The notes: generated by a model not told the origin, from the sequence alone. A stretch of 23,679 bases of DNA from Pseudomonadales bacterium (GCA_022448765.1 JAKUTI010000013.1:1-23679); one strand, 5' to 3'; shown: positions 7,550 through 16,971, counted from the first letter of the stretch. Program-made: numbers and translations.

Positions 7550-10470
7550 GGAGTCTCTCCCAAAATCGCCTCGTACCGAGCTCGTCGCTTTCCGCCGTTG
7601 TATCCATGCACCAGAAAAACGATAAACAGCATCAATAGGGCCAGTGCATAGTTACCGTATTCGTATAGACGCTGGCCAAGATCGCCGAGTGGCGGCAACG
7701 TACTCGCGTACTGGTTTCTACCTCGGATGGTTTGCAAGACTTCGTCTTCGACCGCCCAATCCACCACGTTTTGGATCAAATCAAGTGGCTTCGTGTACAG
7801 CTGACCATTGGCGACACCGACCAATTGAATGATTTGGTCCGAAACAAAAGAGCTCGAACCAAGCACCAGCAATCGCGCGGATTCGGGCGATCGCTCAATG
7901 ACGCTAGAAACGACCCCCGGACCGATGTCGGCTTCATCCTCACTTTCGCCACCGCTGGCGTCTGTGGGTTCTTGGGTTTCTAACGTATCGTCCGCTAGCA
8001 ACAACGGTGATTCGTCAAACAAGGAGTCAAATCGCCCCGATACAAGGACCCCCAGAAGTTGTGGACCTTCTTCGCCCTCCGACCTGTAGGACTCGACGAT
8101 ATCCTCGGTTACATTGGGCATGACATCGGGCGATGCATCCCGCCAACTTACATCCGAACTCCATATCAAACGGTGCACGTCGCGCGCATCAGAACCAAGC
8201 TCATCCACGTCAATGGGCGATGCCCACGACATGGTCAGTTGTGGGAGACCAACGGTGACAGGGTGATCCGGTAACATCGCGCCGTCACGAATATCAACAA
8301 AGAAAGGGTAGTCCAACATTCGATAGTCCTGAAAGCTGAAGCCTCCCACTCTTCGGGTAACGGGGGCCGGGAATTGGGCATTTTGTGGATCCAGCACCAT
8401 GGACTTATCGATGGAGACACCGTGGTGGTCCAGCCAAGCTTCGAGCCCTGTCGTTTGAGGGACTGCCGAAAGCATCGATTGGGTGAGCGTCGTACGGAAC
8501 GCCGAGGCTGCCACAACAACGGTGCCTCCTCGCATCAAGTACTGATCGATCGCGAACACCGCGCGGTCATCAAGACTGATCGGGTCGACGACAAGCAGGA
8601 CGTCAACGTTTGCAGGGACGATGCCATTGAGATCCGCGCTTCGAAGCTCATGGCTACTACCGAGAACATCCCGCAGACCGGCAAATTGGTTTCCTGGTTG
8701 CTGTTGTCCACCGGGATACTGAGGGGGCGGAGCAGGCGGTGTGTAAAGTGCCACCGTCTTCATCAACCCCGAAGCATACCGCTTTAGCGCTTCTTCCATA
8801 CCCCGCGCAAGACCCTCTCGGTCGAACGATTCTGGGATGGGAATCTGCACGAACGTCGTCTCGTCCGAGAGGACGAGGTAAAAATAAAACGTGCTGGCGT
8901 CGAAGAGACTCGCCGCCATGGGACCGAACCCAAATTTGGTCGCTATCTCCTCCGCAACCTGACCATCACCGGCCTCCGGATCAACAATCTCCCACGTAAA
9001 CGCGCTCCCGGCCTCCAATGCCGTGGCCTCAAGCAGGTCCCTCAACGACGCTTTCAATGACGCGAGCTCTTGCGGCATGTGTTCGTCGGGCGAAATGTAG
9101 CCAGTGAACCGGATCGGCTTCCCAATGTTCGACCAAACACTGTCACCGCCCTGAAAATCGTAAAGCACCTTCTTGATGCTTCGCGTGACAGCGTATTCCG
9201 GATTCGGCAACCATACGTCGAGATCGGTTTCACCTTGCTGCTTGACATCAATGAGTTCGCGAAAACTCAGCACCTCGTATTCATCACCGTACTGAACCAG
9301 CACATCGAAATATGAATTAACCAAACTGGCTTCATGCCGATCAGCTGTCTGGAACGGTACCGGACGAATTCCGTACTTGCTGTTCGCCTCATCTTCCAAT
9401 TCGGCATCCTCGGCTGGATTGACAATTTCCACGCGCACGCGATCGCCACCCGCGAATCCGTACTCGCTTAATAGATCTTGCATTTGCGGTACCAACGGCG
9501 CCAGCAACGGATGTGTCTTTGTACTGAAATAGCCCCGGATTAGTAACGGTTCACGCAAACGCTGCAGGTAGTGCAGCGTCGCGTCGGACATCGAATACTG
9601 GTCACCACGTGTTACATCCCAACGCATCCAATTACCGGCTCCGTGCAGCCAAAGGTTAGCCACCAGAACATTGGCTACAACTAAACCCAGCAACACATGG
9701 GTGCGCTGGTGACGCGGGGATGGAGCGTCTTCTGACCAGCCTTGGCGATTCAAGGCATAGACGTTTAGTGCTAAAAAAACGGTGGCTATGGAACCGTAGA
9801 AATAGAGATCTCGAACATCGAGCATACCGCGTGTGATCGACTCGAAACGCGAGCCTGAACCAAGCTTTCGCAACACATCCGCACTGTTGTTATCAACTAA
9901 ATCGAGCAGGAAGGAGCTTCCGATCAAATAGAAAGACCCGCAAGCCAACGACGCCAAGATCAGCGCGACGATTTGATTCTCAGTCCTCGCGCTGACGAAC
10001 AGACCAACCGCAATGTAACTTGCCCCCAGGAGGATCGCGGCTACATAGCCCGCAATAATCGGGCCCCAATCCAATCCCGTTAAGCTGCTATCAACAATCG
10101 CTAATGTGATCGGGAGCGGTAATGTAAGTAACAAGGCAATGCCAAGCAGCGCCCAGCACGCCAGAAACTTCCCCAAAACGAGCTCCCAGGTAGTCGCTGG
10201 AAGCGTGAGGATAAATTCCTGGGTTCCGCTACGCCGCTCCTCACTCCACATTCGCATTGTGAGCGCCGACGAGAGAAAAATCAGTAAGACCGGCATCCAC
10301 TCGAACATCGGTCGAACGTCTAGGATATTTCGCGCAAAAAAGGCCTCCCCCCAAAAGAATACGAACAGCGTGAAACCGAGGAACGCGAGCAAGAACAGGT
10401 ACCCTATCGGCGACCCAAAGAACTGAATAAGCTCCTTGGAAGCGACCTTCATGGTCTTGTTAGCCAACAT
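7546..10470 (-). CDS. GldF-GldG fusion: ABC-2 permease with Gld auxiliary domain
   Basis: A 974-aa membrane protein. Residues about 1-240 are an ABC-2 type permease with several hydrophobic segments (for example around 15-37, 60-75, 100-130, 140-160, 167-190 and 220-240). After another membrane segment near 255-275 comes a large periplasmic part containing the GldG-like auxiliary domain (Y-F-S-T-K-T-H-P-L-L-A-P-L near 317), and a final membrane segment near 940-960 ends with a basic tail. GldF and GldG are separate proteins in Bacteroidetes gliding loci; a single-chain fusion is seen in various Proteobacteria. It overlaps the ATPase gene by 11 bp and DUF4340 by 4 bp. Cargo is unknown; gliding is not implied because no other gld genes are present. 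Confidence 0.88.
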   Translation of the reverse strand: MLANKTMKVASKELIQFFGSPIGYLFLLAFLGFTLFVFFWGEAFFARNILDVRPMFEWMPVLLIFLSSALTMRMWSEERRSGTQEFILTLPATTWELVLGKFLACWALLGIALLLTLPLPITLAIVDSSLTGLDWGPIIAGYVAAILLGASYIAVGLFVSARTENQIVALILASLACGSFYLIGSSFLLDLVDNNSADVLRKLGSGSRFESITRGMLDVRDLYFYGSIATVFLALNVYALNRQGWSEDAPSPRHQRTHVLLGLVVANVLVANLWLHGAGNWMRWDVTRGDQYSMSDATLHYLQRLREPLLIRGYFSTKTHPLLAPLVPQMQDLLSEYGFAGGDRVRVEIVNPAEDAELEDEANSKYGIRPVPFQTADRHEASLVNSYFDVLVQYGDEYEVLSFRELIDVKQQGETDLDVWLPNPEYAVTRSIKKVLYDFQGGDSVWSNIGKPIRFTGYISPDEHMPQELASLKASLRDLLEATALEAGSAFTWEIVDPEAGDGQVAEEIATKFGFGPMAASLFDASTFYFYLVLSDETTFVQIPIPESFDREGLARGMEEALKRYASGLMKTVALYTPPAPPPQYPGGQQQPGNQFAGLRDVLGSSHELRSADLNGIVPANVDVLLVVDPISLDDRAVFAIDQYLMRGGTVVVAASAFRTTLTQSMLSAVPQTTGLEAWLDHHGVSIDKSMVLDPQNAQFPAPVTRRVGGFSFQDYRMLDYPFFVDIRDGAMLPDHPVTVGLPQLTMSWASPIDVDELGSDARDVHRLIWSSDVSWRDASPDVMPNVTEDIVESYRSEGEEGPQLLGVLVSGRFDSLFDESPLLLADDTLETQEPTDASGGESEDEADIGPGVVSSVIERSPESARLLVLGSSSFVSDQIIQLVGVANGQLYTKPLDLIQNVVDWAVEDEVLQTIRGRNQYASTLPPLGDLGQRLYEYGNYALALLMLFIVFLVHGYNGGKRRARYEAILGETP

Positions 10471-11371
10471 GAGGGGCCTCGCTTACTTCCCGGAAGAGCC
10501 GTTCCAAGTCACGCTGCACCGGCGCCAAACTGTGGATAGGAATGTCTCCTGCTACCAGCTCGCGTGCTGCCTGAGCGGCAAATACAGCCAGGTCGCTAGT
10601 TTCACTTGTCAAGAGTATTCGGCCGTTTTGAGCGACAACTGTGACCGATGCGTCCAACGCGTTCTCGACGTCTCCGGCGCTTGCCGAGGTGCGTAATTCC
10701 ATCGTATCGCCACGTTTCAAATCCTCGAGCTGTTCGTCGATCACCAACTCGCCATCGCGCATAATCAATACACGATCACAAATGGCATCAACTTCTTGCA
10801 TGATATGGGTCGACAAGACTACCGTCGCGGTCGTTGCGAGCTCCCTCATCAGACGGCGCATTTCTTGGGTCTGTCGTGGGTCAAGCCCGTTAGTCGGTTC
10901 GTCAAGTATGAGGACTGGGGGCTTGTGTAATATCGCTTGTGCAACGCCAACCCGCTGCTGATAGCCGCGAGATAGGGTGCCAATCTTGTCGTAAGCCCGA
11001 GTTCCCAGTTCCATCGACTCGATCACGTTCTGCAGCCCAGACGAGGCTTCCCGCCCCGCCATACCCCGCAGACTTGCAGCAAATTCAAGGTAGTCTAAAA
11101 CCGACATATCCGGGTATAGCGGCCGATTTTCAGGTAGATAACCGATCTTCTGTTGCACTGCCACCGGCTCGTCCTGGACATCGATACCGTCCACCAACCC
11201 TCGACCCGAGCTCGGCTCGAGGTATCCGGTGAGCATCTTCATGACCGTGGTTTTACCCGCCCCGTTGTGGCCGAGAAGGCCAACGATCTCTCCAGACCCA
11301 ACCTCGAAACTAACCTCCGAGGCAGCCATTAGGTCACCGTAATGTCGTGTAAGTCCCTCAGCCTTAATCAC
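10460..11371 (-). CDS. ABC transporter ATP-binding protein (GldA/NatA-like)
   Basis: A 303-aa ATPase that would power the permease encoded by the next gene. Walker A is G-H-N-G-A-G-K-T-T at 34-42, the signature L-S-R-G-Y-Q-Q-R at 133-140, Walker B L-I-L-D-E with D-L-D-P region at 154-165, and the switch His at 189 (L-S-T-H). The stretch G-Y-L-P-E-N-R-P-L-Y in place of a classical Q-loop is characteristic of the GldA/drug-exporter (DrrA-like) branch. The start is GTG at 11371 (V-I-K-A-E-G-L). It is the first gene of the three-gene operon, divergent from the alpha/beta hydrolase. I see no convincing -35/-10 pair in the 120 bp between them. Confidence 0.93.
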   Translation of the reverse strand: MIKAEGLTRHYGDLMAASEVSFEVGSGEIVGLLGHNGAGKTTVMKMLTGYLEPSSGRGLVDGIDVQDEPVAVQQKIGYLPENRPLYPDMSVLDYLEFAASLRGMAGREASSGLQNVIESMELGTRAYDKIGTLSRGYQQRVGVAQAILHKPPVLILDEPTNGLDPRQTQEMRRLMRELATTATVVLSTHIMQEVDAICDRVLIMRDGELVIDEQLEDLKRGDTMELRTSASAGDVENALDASVTVVAQNGRILLTSETSDLAVFAAQAARELVAGDIPIHSLAPVQRDLERLFREVSEAPHVG

Positions 11372-11491
11372 TACTGACTTTTCCTTAGAAGCACTTCGAA
11401 TTCACGCTGGTCGCATAGATTAATGTCCCAAAAAAACAAATTCCATCCCCTAAGGGTGGACAGATATCTCCCCTTAACCCAGGCTCCGCAA

Positions 11492-12106
11492 ATGAGCAGC
11501 CATTGCACGATTCCTGGCCCAGCGGGGAATTTAGAAGCCCTAGTCAATGACTCGAACACGGGTTCTTGGATCGTGCTATGTCATCCGCACCCCCTCTATG
11601 GCGGCTCGATGTTCGACGCCGTGCTAGACACCGTCGAAACAGCCGTGTCCCCCCTCAACATAAGCACACTGCGGTTCAATTTTCGCGGCGTGGGGTCAAG
11701 TGAGGGTGTACATGATCACGGAGATGGCGAAGTCAATGACCTGCTCTCGGTGGTGGAATGGCTCCACCAAGCCAAGAGACCATCAGAAGTCGCAATCGCT
11801 GGCTATTCGTTCGGCTCGGTGGTTGCTAGCCGTGGCGTCGCGAACATCACCAATGTTTCGTGTCTCGTGTTGATCGCGCCACCCACAGCCTCGATGACAT
11901 TGGCGAACAGTCTAACGGTACCCGTGCGTGTCGTCGTTGGGGATGCCGATCCGTTTATCGACCTTCCGCAGCTCAAAGCGTGGCAACACGCCCAAAACGA
12001 TGTGGAAGTCATCACGATCCCTGGCGCCGATCACTTTTTTGGCGGCCAACACCGGGTTTTGCGGTCGGCCGCGTCGGCTATTTTCAAAGAAGCCCTGCGC
12101 CCGTGA
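11492..12106 (+). CDS. Alpha/beta hydrolase (COG2945-type)
   Basis: A 204-aa cytoplasmic alpha/beta hydrolase. From the ATG at 11492 the protein has H-P-H-P-L-Y-G-G-S-M at 31-40, R-F-N-F-R-G-V-G-S-S-E-G near 61-72, the nucleophile elbow G-Y-S-F-G-S with Ser106, D-A-D-P-F near 151-155 for the acid, and A-D-H-F-F with His181. These are the hallmarks of the small COG2945 family, whose substrates are mostly unknown. An in-frame ATG at 11423 would add 23 residues that precede any conserved part, so the later ATG is preferred. Its 3' end overlaps the convergent NnrU gene by 23 bp. Confidence 0.88.
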   Translation: MSSHCTIPGPAGNLEALVNDSNTGSWIVLCHPHPLYGGSMFDAVLDTVETAVSPLNISTLRFNFRGVGSSEGVHDHGDGEVNDLLSVVEWLHQAKRPSEVAIAGYSFGSVVASRGVANITNVSCLVLIAPPTASMTLANSLTVPVRVVVGDADPFIDLPQLKAWQHAQNDVEVITIPGADHFFGGQHRVLRSAASAIFKEALRP

Positions 12107-12761
12107 TCCAGCCGTGGCCAACAAATACGACGGCATAGACAACTAGGCCGATTAACGACGGCAACCATAAGTCGTTCCAACTTAGCTTAGCTCGACCAGT
12201 GACAACGGCACCGAACGGAACGTTCGACGTGCTGGCGGCAAAGCCGGGCCAAATGCCGTCTTGCTCGCGAGCCATACGCATATCGATCAAGTACGTACCG
12301 AAGACTGAGACAAGGCCCAACGTACCGAAGAAAACCAGTGAAGCTACATCGCCGTTCGCCACCATATGACCTAACACCCACAGCGCCAAACCCCATTGAA
12401 ACGGATGCCGGGTAATGCAGATGAAGCCCCTAGGCTCCATCGCTAACCCAGCTTCTTTCCCGAGGCTTGTTGGGTTCGTGGTCGTGAACGCACCGGCGAT
12501 AAGGATGAAAGACGTTGCCACCAGGACGTAGGTTACCGACCAATGAACGGGACTTGGCACCCACAAATACGGACTCACCGGGCGGTCTGCGTAACTCAAA
12601 ATCATGAATCCAAGCGTCAATATCGCGACGATCGAGTACGCGATGAGGTAGCCGTTGCGGCCAAGTCGCTCGATCAGGAACTGCCGAGAGGAGGTACTGC
12701 TGAGTCCCAAGTGTGAAATCAAGAACAAAGCGCTCGCAAAAACCAATGTTGACAACACCAT
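12084..12761 (-). CDS. NnrU-family integral membrane protein
   Basis: A 225-aa membrane protein with about six hydrophobic segments. The central motif I-T-R-H-P-F-Q-W-G-L-A-L-W near residues 136-148 followed by H-M-V-A-N-G-D is the NnrU signature and also resembles the isoprenylcysteine-methyltransferase-like/NnrU superfamily. NnrU is linked to nitrite/nitric oxide reduction in some bacteria and is also a relative of the 15-cis-zeta-carotene isomerase Z-ISO; no denitrification or carotenoid gene is nearby, so the role here is open. ATG at 12761 follows an AGGACGAGG ribosome-binding region. Convergent with the hydrolase, with overlapping 3' ends. Confidence 0.9.
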   Translation of the reverse strand: MVLSTLVFASALFLISHLGLSSTSSRQFLIERLGRNGYLIAYSIVAILTLGFMILSYADRPVSPYLWVPSPVHWSVTYVLVATSFILIAGAFTTTNPTSLGKEAGLAMEPRGFICITRHPFQWGLALWVLGHMVANGDVASLVFFGTLGLVSVFGTYLIDMRMAREQDGIWPGFAASTSNVPFGAVVTGRAKLSWNDLWLPSLIGLVVYAVVFVGHGWITGAGLL

Positions 12762-12862
12762 GCCTCGTCCTTGGATCCGGGTTTAATCCTGCATCCGTAG
12801 AGCACAAATGCCAACCAAAGGACCTGTGGTACGCTCATTGAAATCAGCATTGGGGGCAAGCG

Positions 12863-13732
12863 ATGCGAGACATTTCTGGAAAAGTTGCATTCATCACGGG
12901 CGGTGCCAGTGGCATGGGCTTGGCAATGGCACGTTCATTCGCGGCTGCGGGCATGAAGGTTGCTATCGCGGATATCGAACAAGACGCGCTCGATCGTGTT
13001 AAAGCCGAGTTCGACGCGAGCAATGCCGAGGTCATCACGCTTCAAGTCGACGTAACCGATCGAGCCGCGATGGAAGCGGCCGCCGAGGCGACCGAAGCCG
13101 CTTTCGATAAAATTCACGTCCTTGTCAACAATGCGCGCGTGGCGGTCGGCGGATCGTTGGATCAGATGTCGTACGAAGATTGGGATTGGGTCATGGGGGT
13201 TAATCTCGATGGCGTGGTCAACGGTCTACAAACATTCGTGCAGCGAATTCAAGCCCACGGAGAGGGCGGCCATGTCGTCAATACCGCGTCCCTCGCGGGT
13301 CACATCGCGATTCCAGGACTAGGCGTTTACACCGCGACCAAGTATGCGGTCGTTGGAATATCCGAAACGCTCCGCGCTGATCTCAAGCAACACAACATCG
13401 GGGTTTCCGTGCTTTGCCCCGGCGTAGTCAACACCAACATTTTCGATTCGGGGCGCAACCGACCCAGCCACCTCCGGGGCGAAAAAGACACCTCCCAATT
13501 AGACCTCCCGGGCGACACGGGGGCGCTCGAACCGGAGCAGCGCGTGGCCGAAATGATGGCGAGCGCGCTGGATCCAGCCGTGGTCGGCGATATGGTGTTG
13601 CATTCGATCCAGGAAGACGAATTTTACATTTTCTCGCATCCGGAAGTTGAACCGATGGTTGCTGGAAGGGCGGCCGAAGTCTCCGACGCCTTCGCGCGAT
13701 GGCGTAAATACCGCGAGGACCACGGCCTCTGA
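12863..13732 (+). CDS. SDR-family oxidoreductase
   Basis: A 289-aa short-chain dehydrogenase. The cofactor motif T-G-G-A-S-G-M-G is at 12-19, Asp at 37 (I-A-D-I) favours NAD, and the catalytic triad is Ser143, Tyr156 and Lys160 (Y-T-A-T-K). The usual N-N-A-G structural motif reads N-N-A-R at 89-92, an unusual substitution of a conserved Gly. The C-terminal third is longer than in minimal SDRs, as in members acting on bulky hydrophobic substrates. ATG at 12863 is preceded by GGGGG. The next gene starts 8 bp after its stop, so the two are an operon. Confidence 0.92.
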   Translation: MRDISGKVAFITGGASGMGLAMARSFAAAGMKVAIADIEQDALDRVKAEFDASNAEVITLQVDVTDRAAMEAAAEATEAAFDKIHVLVNNARVAVGGSLDQMSYEDWDWVMGVNLDGVVNGLQTFVQRIQAHGEGGHVVNTASLAGHIAIPGLGVYTATKYAVVGISETLRADLKQHNIGVSVLCPGVVNTNIFDSGRNRPSHLRGEKDTSQLDLPGDTGALEPEQRVAEMMASALDPAVVGDMVLHSIQEDEFYIFSHPEVEPMVAGRAAEVSDAFARWRKYREDHGL

Positions 13733-13740
13733 ACACCGAG

Positions 13741-14865
13741 TTGAACCGGGCTCTGGTCGGCGTTGCCGGAAGCGCCGCAAAGCTCCAAACACCCGCTCTG
13801 GTCATCGATTTAGTTCGTTTCAAAAACAACCTTGAGACCATGAGCGAGCACTGTCAAAAAGTTGGCATCACGTTGCGTCCCCATGCCAAGACGCACAAAT
13901 GCGCGGCGGTAGCCAAACTTCAAATTGAGGCGGGGGCGAGTGGTATTTGTTGCGCAAAATTGGGAGAGGCCGAGGCCATGCAAGCCGCAGGCATTCAAGA
14001 CATTCTGCTCACCTCACCCGTCGTCACGGCGAGTGGTATCGACCGTCTACTCCGGCTGAATGAGCGCGGTGCCAGCGTGATCGCCGTTGTGGATAACCCG
14101 CTGAATGGCAAAGCACTCAACGACGCCGCGCGAAAATTCAGTGCGCGGCTAAAAGTCCTCCTCGATCTCGACCCCGGTCTTCACCGTACAGGCATAGAAC
14201 CAGGTCCCAGTGCTATGAATCTCGCGCAGCAACTTTCCGAATCCACCCACCTCGACTTCACAGGGCTACAAATGTACGCGGGGAACCTGATGCACATCGC
14301 CCCTTTTAGCGACCGTCGGGAGCAATCGATAGCCGTCATGGAAAAACTGGCTGACTTCCGAAACGAACTTAAACAACTAGGTATCGCATGTCGCATCACC
14401 AGTGGCGGTGGAACGGGCACGTTCGATATCGATCCAGAAACGGGCGCGCTAGACGAACTACAGGCAGGATCGTATGCGTTCATGGATCGACAATACAACG
14501 AAATAGAGACTAAACAGGGCGAGCATCCAGGGTTTTTTACCTCGCTGTTTGTCCAGACCACGGTCGTATCCACGAGCCACGACAATCTCGTCACAACCGA
14601 TGCCGGACTCAAAGCCTTCGCAACCGACGATAAAACTCCGCAGCTCCATGAAGGCGGACCTCAAGACGGTCGTTACTTCTTTTTTGGTGATGAACACGGC
14701 GGCGTTCGCTGGCGCACATCCGAGGTATTTGCTATTGGCGACTGGATGCGTGTGATCACCCCTCATTGCGACCCAACGTTTAATTTGTATGACGTTGTTC
14801 ACGTTGTTGATGGAGACACTCTCGTCGACATTTGGCCCATCGAGGGCCGGGGACGTTCCATGTAA
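13741..14865 (+). CDS. D-threonine aldolase / DSD1-family PLP enzyme
   Basis: A 374-aa fold-type III PLP enzyme with an alanine-racemase-like barrel. T-P-A-L-V-I-D near 17-23 opens the domain, and R-P-H-A-K-T-H-K places the PLP lysine at Lys50. The C-terminal metal site is H342-x-D344 in P-H-C-D-P-T-x-N-L-Y-D, matching the His/Asp pair of D-threonine aldolases rather than the His/Cys pair of D-serine dehydratases. Expected reaction is metal-dependent cleavage of D-3-hydroxy amino acids to glycine and an aldehyde. Start is TTG at 13741, the only usual start codon between the upstream in-frame stop and the conserved N-terminus. It follows the SDR gene by 8 bp. Confidence 0.9.
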   Translation: MNRALVGVAGSAAKLQTPALVIDLVRFKNNLETMSEHCQKVGITLRPHAKTHKCAAVAKLQIEAGASGICCAKLGEAEAMQAAGIQDILLTSPVVTASGIDRLLRLNERGASVIAVVDNPLNGKALNDAARKFSARLKVLLDLDPGLHRTGIEPGPSAMNLAQQLSESTHLDFTGLQMYAGNLMHIAPFSDRREQSIAVMEKLADFRNELKQLGIACRITSGGGTGTFDIDPETGALDELQAGSYAFMDRQYNEIETKQGEHPGFFTSLFVQTTVVSTSHDNLVTTDAGLKAFATDDKTPQLHEGGPQDGRYFFFGDEHGGVRWRTSEVFAIGDWMRVITPHCDPTFNLYDVVHVVDGDTLVDIWPIEGRGRSM

Positions 14866-14875
14866 CGACGGGTCG

Positions 14876-15664
14876 TTACAGGCCTCGTACAAACGTCGCC
14901 ACTGCACTAAGTACCTCATTCGGCCGTTCGCTCAACATGAAGTGGCCGCAATCTTCCAGATTGACGATGTCGGTTTGAGGCAATGCCTTGGCAACTTCAA
15001 GTCCCGCTCGCGCAGGAGTCATTAAATCTGCGCCCGCCGCAATGACGAGTGAGGGGCAAACAATCTCTTGCGAAACTCCCGAGTAGCTGTTGCACGCTTC
15101 CAGATCGGCGTGAAGAACACCCCGGCCAGCGCGTTCAAGCAGTCGTTCCCCAATCCCCATCATCCAAACGCCGGGATTGTTGTTAGCGCCTACCTTGCCC
15201 TGGGACGAATGACTCCAAGTGTTAATCATCTCAATCGCGGCATGATGATTGTCGGCCGCCGCCATCATCAGCGCTTCCGTCACGGGCATCGGAACCGACG
15301 TGCCCAACAGCGCGATGGCACGACATCGATCGAGGTGAGTAACGGCAAACCGATGGGCGACTAACGAACCCATGCTGTGGCCGACGATAATCGACTTATC
15401 GAAGCCAAGTACGTCAACGACATCAGCCAACCAATCACCCATAGCATCAATCGTATTCAACGGCTCGCCTTGACTCCGCCCGTGTCCGGGTAAATCAATG
15501 GCGGAAGCGTTAAACCCATGCCGTGCAAAGTATCGGGACAACATCACCCAGACGGAGTGGTCCATCCCCGCACCATGGACAAATACAATGGCAGGAGCAT
15601 CGGGCTGGTGTCGAGACGCGCCCGTCGACACAAATACACGTTCTGCGTTTACGTCAACGTACAT
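14876..15664 (-). CDS. Alpha/beta hydrolase fold protein
   Basis: A 262-aa hydrolase with the oxyanion-side motif V-F-V-H-G-A-G-M-D near 27-35, D-L-P-G-H-G-R-S near 57-64, nucleophile elbow G-H-S-M-G-S with Ser97, acid Asp213 (G-A-D-L-M-T-P) and His241 (D-C-G-H-F-M). This is the pattern of esterases and C-C hydrolases; substrate is unknown. The ATG is 2 bp after the stop of the MetY-like gene, so they are translationally coupled. It is too short, and lacks the features, to be the homoserine acetyltransferase MetX, although MetX is also an alpha/beta hydrolase that partners MetY. Confidence 0.9.
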   Translation of the reverse strand: MYVDVNAERVFVSTGASRHQPDAPAIVFVHGAGMDHSVWVMLSRYFARHGFNASAIDLPGHGRSQGEPLNTIDAMGDWLADVVDVLGFDKSIIVGHSMGSLVAHRFAVTHLDRCRAIALLGTSVPMPVTEALMMAAADNHHAAIEMINTWSHSSQGKVGANNNPGVWMMGIGERLLERAGRGVLHADLEACNSYSGVSQEIVCPSLVIAAGADLMTPARAGLEVAKALPQTDIVNLEDCGHFMLSERPNEVLSAVATFVRGL

Positions 15665-15666
15665 CG

Positions 15667-16971
15667 TTAAGCTCTTTGAGATCGACGTAGCCCGCGTGCT
15701 AGGTCCTCGATCAAGTCGCCCGGATCTTCCAGCCCGATCGAAAGTCGAACAAGGCCTTCACCAATTCCTGCGTTTGCAAGCGCAGTGGGGCTCATCCGGT
15801 GATGGGTCGTACTCGCCGGGTGAATGACCAGAGACTTTGCATCGCCAATATTGGCCAAGTGCGAAAAAAGCGAAAGCGCTTCAATGAACGCTCGGCCCGC
15901 ATTTCGTCCGCCTTTGATATTGAAACTGAATACTGCACCTGCGCCTTTTGGCAACAATCGGGAAGCAAGTTCCCGATCCGGATGCGCGTCGAGCTCAGGA
16001 TAGAGCACGGATTCAACGGCGTCGTGCCCGTCCAAAAACGCCACAATGCGACGGGTATTTTCGACATGTCGCTGCATTCGAAGCGGTAGAGTTTCAAGGC
16101 CCTGCAACACGTGAAACGCCGTCGTCGGCGCCATGCATGCTCCGAAATCTCGAATGCCCTCTTTGCGCGCCCTTGTGATGAAAGCGAGTGGCCCGAATTC
16201 CTCCGCGAAAATCAGCTCGTGGAAACCCTCGTAGGGCTCAGTCATGGTCGGGAAACGATCCGAAGCTCCCCAGTCGAACGTACCACCATCAACCAATAGG
16301 CCGCCGATAACGATGCCGTGTCCACTCAGGAACTTTGTGGCTGAATGCACAACGATATCAGCGCCGTGCTCGAGGGGTTTGCACAAGTACGGCGTTGCAA
16401 ACGTTGAATCAACCACCAGTGGCATGCCAGCGTCATGTGCAACTTCGCCAAGTGCCGGCAAATCGAGCACCTCGAGTCCGGGATTTCCCAAGATCTCTCC
16501 GAATAACAATTTGGTTGACGGCGTTATTGCATTTCTGAACGCATCGATGGCGCGAGGGTCGACAAACGTGGTCTCGATGCCGAAGCGTGGCAACGTGTAC
16601 TCAAGTAAATTGTGGGTACCACCGTACAGCGATCTCGACGCGACGATGTGATCCCCGGCAGAACAAAGGGTCGCGATGGCAAGATGCATGGCGGCTTGGC
16701 CACTGGCCGTTGCAATCGCGCCAACGCCTCCTTCCAAAGCAGATACTCGTTCTTCCAATACGGCGTTAGTGGGATTAGAGAGCCTCGAATATACGTGTCC
16801 CGCTCGCTCGATATTGAATAGCCCAACCGCGAAATCGGAGTCGGGAAACACGAACGAGGCGGACTGATAAATCGGCGTTGCGCGGGCGCCAGTCACCGGG
16901 TCTGGCTGCTGTCCCGCATGCAGCGTCAACGTGTCAAATCCCGTCGTTCGGGGCCCTTCGTGTTCGGCCAT
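15667..16971 (-). CDS. metY: O-acetylhomoserine sulfhydrylase (MetY-type PLP enzyme)
   Basis: A 434-aa fold-type I PLP enzyme making homocysteine from O-acetylhomoserine and sulfide. The N-terminus F-D-T-L-T-L-H-A-G-Q-Q-P-D-P-V-T-G-A-R is diagnostic of the MetY branch, and its length of about 430 aa fits better than the roughly 390 aa of MetB/MetZ. Asp188 (V-V-D-S-T) and Lys213 (S-A-T-K-F) contact PLP. I chose the ATG at 16971, which has GGAG about 11 bp upstream and begins just before the conserved region; the frame stays open to 17079, but the extra residues look non-coding. It is 2 bp upstream of the alpha/beta hydrolase gene and divergent from the selenoprotein gene. Confidence 0.9.
   Translation of the reverse strand: MAEHEGPRTTGFDTLTLHAGQQPDPVTGARATPIYQSASFVFPDSDFAVGLFNIERAGHVYSRLSNPTNAVLEERVSALEGGVGAIATASGQAAMHLAIATLCSAGDHIVASRSLYGGTHNLLEYTLPRFGIETTFVDPRAIDAFRNAITPSTKLLFGEILGNPGLEVLDLPALGEVAHDAGMPLVVDSTFATPYLCKPLEHGADIVVHSATKFLSGHGIVIGGLLVDGGTFDWGASDRFPTMTEPYEGFHELIFAEEFGPLAFITRARKEGIRDFGACMAPTTAFHVLQGLETLPLRMQRHVENTRRIVAFLDGHDAVESVLYPELDAHPDRELASRLLPKGAGAVFSFNIKGGRNAGRAFIEALSLFSHLANIGDAKSLVIHPASTTHHRMSPTALANAGIGEGLVRLSIGLEDPGDLIEDLARGLRRSQRA

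Noticed and set aside
13428..13841. 137-aa minus-strand ORF opposite the SDR gene
   Set aside because: Arg/Pro-rich antisense shadow of a well-supported SDR gene, with no motif of its own.
14458..14919. 153-aa minus-strand ORF opposite the D-threonine-aldolase-like gene
   Set aside because: It is antisense to conserved coding sequence, including the metal site, and has no recognisable domain.
14876..15664. Homoserine O-acetyltransferase (MetX) next to metY
   Set aside because: At 262 aa it is about 100 residues shorter than MetX and has the pattern of a generic esterase/C-C hydrolase.
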